Part shown: piece after piece, positions 61,961-64,000 of the stretch
Layout: each line of letters opens with the position of its first letter
How positions within the stretch are numbered: the first letter of the stretch is position 1
From: Winogradskyella thalassocola
GTDB taxonomy: Bacteria; Bacteroidota; Bacteroidia; Flavobacteriales; Flavobacteriaceae
Length of the DNA stretch: 64,000 nt
Reading direction: 5' to 3'
NCBI RefSeq assembly: GCF_900099995.1
Contig: NZ_FNCZ01000004.1
Span: forward strand, 124,001 to 188,000
The notes under the pieces: model-generated
Databases searched by the model: none
The model's input: only the letters and a program-made list of their open reading frames with translations
What the model was told of the DNA's origin: nothing
Made by a program: the position numbers and the translations under genes

Positions 61961-64000
61961 TTATTCTGTTTTTAAACTATCTACAGGATTTGCCAATGCT
62001 GCTTTTACAGCCTGAAAACTTACCGTAACCATCGCAATTAAAATGGCAACAACTCCTGCTATTACAAAAATCCACCAATTAATTTCTATACGATAAGCAT
62101 AATTTTGAAGCCAATTATCCATAACATACCAAGCCATAGGAATGGCAATTACAATAGCAAGACCAACGAGTTTTAAAAAGTCTTTAGATAATAATTTTAC
62201 GATGCCTGCAACACTTGCCCCTAAAACTTTACGAACTCCAATTTCTTTACTACGCTGCTCTGCGGTATAAGCCGCCAATCCAAAAAGTCCCAAACACGAA
62301 ATAAGAATGGCTAATAAAGCAAAGAGTTGAGATAACTTTCCGACAAGTTGTTCACTTTTAAATTTGGCATTAAAAGCATCATCTACAAAGCTGTATTCAA
62401 AAGGAAACGCTGGATTGTGTTTTTTCATTACCGCTTCAATTTTAGACAACACATCGCTAGTTCCTATTTTAGGATTTGTTTTTAGATACATATAGCTCGC
62501 TTCACCATGGTAGTTAAAAAATAGCACAGGATCACTTTGTCCATACATGTCATCAAAGAGGTAATCTTTTACAACGCCAACAACCGTATACACATCTCCT
62601 CGATCTATCTTTTTACCAATAGCACTGCCTTGTCCCATCAGTTTAGCGAATGATTCTGTAATTAAAACACTCGCACTGTCTTTTACCATATTTTCATAAA
62701 ATCCACGACCTTCAACGATTTCCATACCTGCCGTTTCCAAGAAATCGGAACTGACATATCTAAAGAAAATTAAGACATCTTCAGTATTTGTGCCTCCTGT
62801 CCATGTTAGGTTTGAGCCATTATTGCCGCCATTTAGAATCCCAGAATTATTTAAGCCAACACTTGAAACCGCTCCTGTATGTATTAAATCTTGTTTGATG
62901 ACATCAAATTTTTCAATCATCGTACCATTGACATTCAATGAAATCAATTGGTCTTTATCAAAACCTAAGTCTCTATTTTTTATATGTTGAAGTTGTTGAT
63001 AGACGAGAATCGTACAAATGATAAAAACAATTGAAATTGTAAACTGACCAACAACGAGCCCTTTCCGGATATAATTTGCAGAACCTTGTGTGACTTTTAA
63101 ACCTTTTAAAACCTCAACAGGCTTAAATGAGGATAGATAAAAAGCAGGATATAGTCCTGCGAATATGCCACACACCAACGTAATTCCTAATAAAAAGACC
63201 ATATGTAACGGCTTAGCCAATCCTAAAACTAAATCTTTCTCTATAAGTAAATTGAATTGTGGCAATAAAACAAAGAGCAATAAAACACTCACTAAAGTTG
63301 CCATAAAAGCAAGAATTAAAGCTTCAGAAATAAATTGAAAAATTAATCGTGTACGACCAGAGCCCATGGCTTTTCGAACTCCGACTTCGTTGGCACGTTT
63401 TTCGCTTCGTGCTGTAGATAAATTCATGAAGTTAATACAAGCTATAAGCAAAATAATTAAAGCAATGATGGTAAATAGTCTAACCGAATCAATGCGTCCT
63501 CCAACTTGCTTTCCATTTTCAAAATGATCTCTTAAATGCCAATCTTTTATAGAATGTAAAAATGCTTTTGAATCACTGTCTCCTGTTTTTTTCTCAAGTA
63601 ATCCAAGGACTTGATCATTTACAGCATTAAAATCAGCTTCTGGTGACAACTCAACAAATGTATCTGCGAAAAAACTACCATAACCATTGGTCCATTCTTT
63701 ATCTGCACTCCAACGCTCAAATGGCGCAATCCAATTTATAGGAAACGTTACGTTTTTCGGCAAATTCTCAATCACTCCAGTAATGAGGTATTGGTCTTTA
63801 TTGTCTATGGTTAAGACGTTGCCTAATACTTTGATGTTTTCGCCATAAAGCTGTTCTGCCGTTGCTTTAGTAATAACGATAGCTTCCGGATTCTTAAAGG
63901 CGTCTTTAGCATTTCCTTCTACAAACTTTAAACTAAAAATTTCAATAAAATCGGCATCTACAAAACGTCCACCACTATTAATGGCATTATCATTAACCGC
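61961..64000 (-). CDS. MacB-like ABC transporter permease, 5' end outside the window
   Basis: The minus frame stays open from the stop at 61961 to the window edge (679 residues visible), reading AVNDNAINSGGRFVDADFIE at the edge. It is a paralogue of the preceding permease with the same double FtsX plan: RSEKRANEVGVRKAMGSGRT near residue 195 of the visible part and EQRSKEIGVRKVLGASVAGI near 585, ending with FQAVKAALANPVDSLKTE. The reading from a GTG at 63775 is only an artefact of the edge. It probably heads the visible part of the operon. Confidence 0.9.
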   Translation of the reverse strand, partial: AVNDNAINSGGRFVDADFIEIFSLKFVEGNAKDAFKNPEAIVITKATAEQLYGENIKVLGNVLTIDNKDQYLITGVIENLPKNVTFPINWIAPFERWSADKEWTNGYGSFFADTFVELSPEADFNAVNDQVLGLLEKKTGDSDSKAFLHSIKDWHLRDHFENGKQVGGRIDSVRLFTIIALIILLIACINFMNLSTARSEKRANEVGVRKAMGSGRTRLIFQFISEALILAFMATLVSVLLLFVLLPQFNLLIEKDLVLGLAKPLHMVFLLGITLVCGIFAGLYPAFYLSSFKPVEVLKGLKVTQGSANYIRKGLVVGQFTISIVFIICTILVYQQLQHIKNRDLGFDKDQLISLNVNGTMIEKFDVIKQDLIHTGAVSSVGLNNSGILNGGNNGSNLTWTGGTNTEDVLIFFRYVSSDFLETAGMEIVEGRGFYENMVKDSASVLITESFAKLMGQGSAIGKKIDRGDVYTVVGVVKDYLFDDMYGQSDPVLFFNYHGEASYMYLKTNPKIGTSDVLSKIEAVMKKHNPAFPFEYSFVDDAFNAKFKSEQLVGKLSQLFALLAILISCLGLFGLAAYTAEQRSKEIGVRKVLGASVAGIVKLLSKDFLKLVGLAIVIAIPMAWYVMDNWLQNYAYRIEINWWIFVIAGVVAILIAMVTVSFQAVKAALANPVDSLKTE

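Noticed and set aside
61961..63775. Complete 604-residue permease starting at GTG 63775
   Set aside because: The frame stays open with clear family sequence to base 64000; the gene is cut by the window edge.

Overview
The window looks like chromosomal DNA of a marine Flavobacteriaceae member (Bacteroidota). Pointers are the AT-rich sequence, TAnnTTTG-type -7 promoter boxes, a SusC/SusD pair, a large surface protein with a type IX secretion C-terminal signal, many lipoproteins with a Cys close to a short hydrophobic leader, and a tmRNA whose tag reads GENNYALAA. Genus cannot be decided from the sequence alone.

Layout. 1-8.1 kb: end of a TPR protein, then housekeeping genes (MazG-like NTPase, IlvE, DUF4920 lipoprotein, CXXCH haem lipoprotein, MnmD, TIGR01777 epimerase, PLP decarboxylase, P-loop kinase). 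8.2-12.3 kb: tRNA-modifying DTW protein, then an accessory patch with a PLD-like nuclease and a NACHT STAND ATPase of antiphage type, separated by a 136-bp folded, attC-like spacer. 12.4-16.9 kb: HAD phosphatase, M49 dipeptidyl peptidase, SRPBCC protein and CrcB. 17.1-23.8 kb: mostly small membrane proteins with a winged-helix regulator; two genes carry the same palindromic operator. 23.8-31.4 kb: saccharopine-dehydrogenase-like enzyme, EamA exporter, and a ~1680-aa FG-GAP/LamG/HYR surface protein. 31.7-32.3 kb: a strongly structured small RNA with its own promoter box, directly followed by ssrA.

33.2-51.7 kb is the most coherent block. A hybrid-type sensor/regulator, SusC, SusD, GDPD phosphodiesterase, EEP-family phosphodiesterase and GH3 beta-glucosidase lie beside glpDKF, a divergent GlpR-like repressor and a sulfatase. 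Read together, it looks like a locus that imports and dismantles glycerol-containing glyco- or phospho-conjugates and burns the glycerol. 51.7-55.2 kb: FKBP isomerase, MsrB-MsrA, a glutaredoxin-like protein with an unusual MsrA paralogue, and an aldo/keto reductase. 55.2-64 kb: a frameshifted topoisomerase IB and a MacB-type ABC export operon (TolC, ATPase, GIN-domain protein, two FtsX/MacB permeases, the last running off the window).

Intergenic DNA holds several dispersed repeat families: a ~110-bp palindromic element in two copies, a CTTTCG-loop hairpin in two copies, cgcaaag-type repeats in three copies and two microsatellites. No CRISPR array, rRNA, tRNA or complete insertion sequence was seen.
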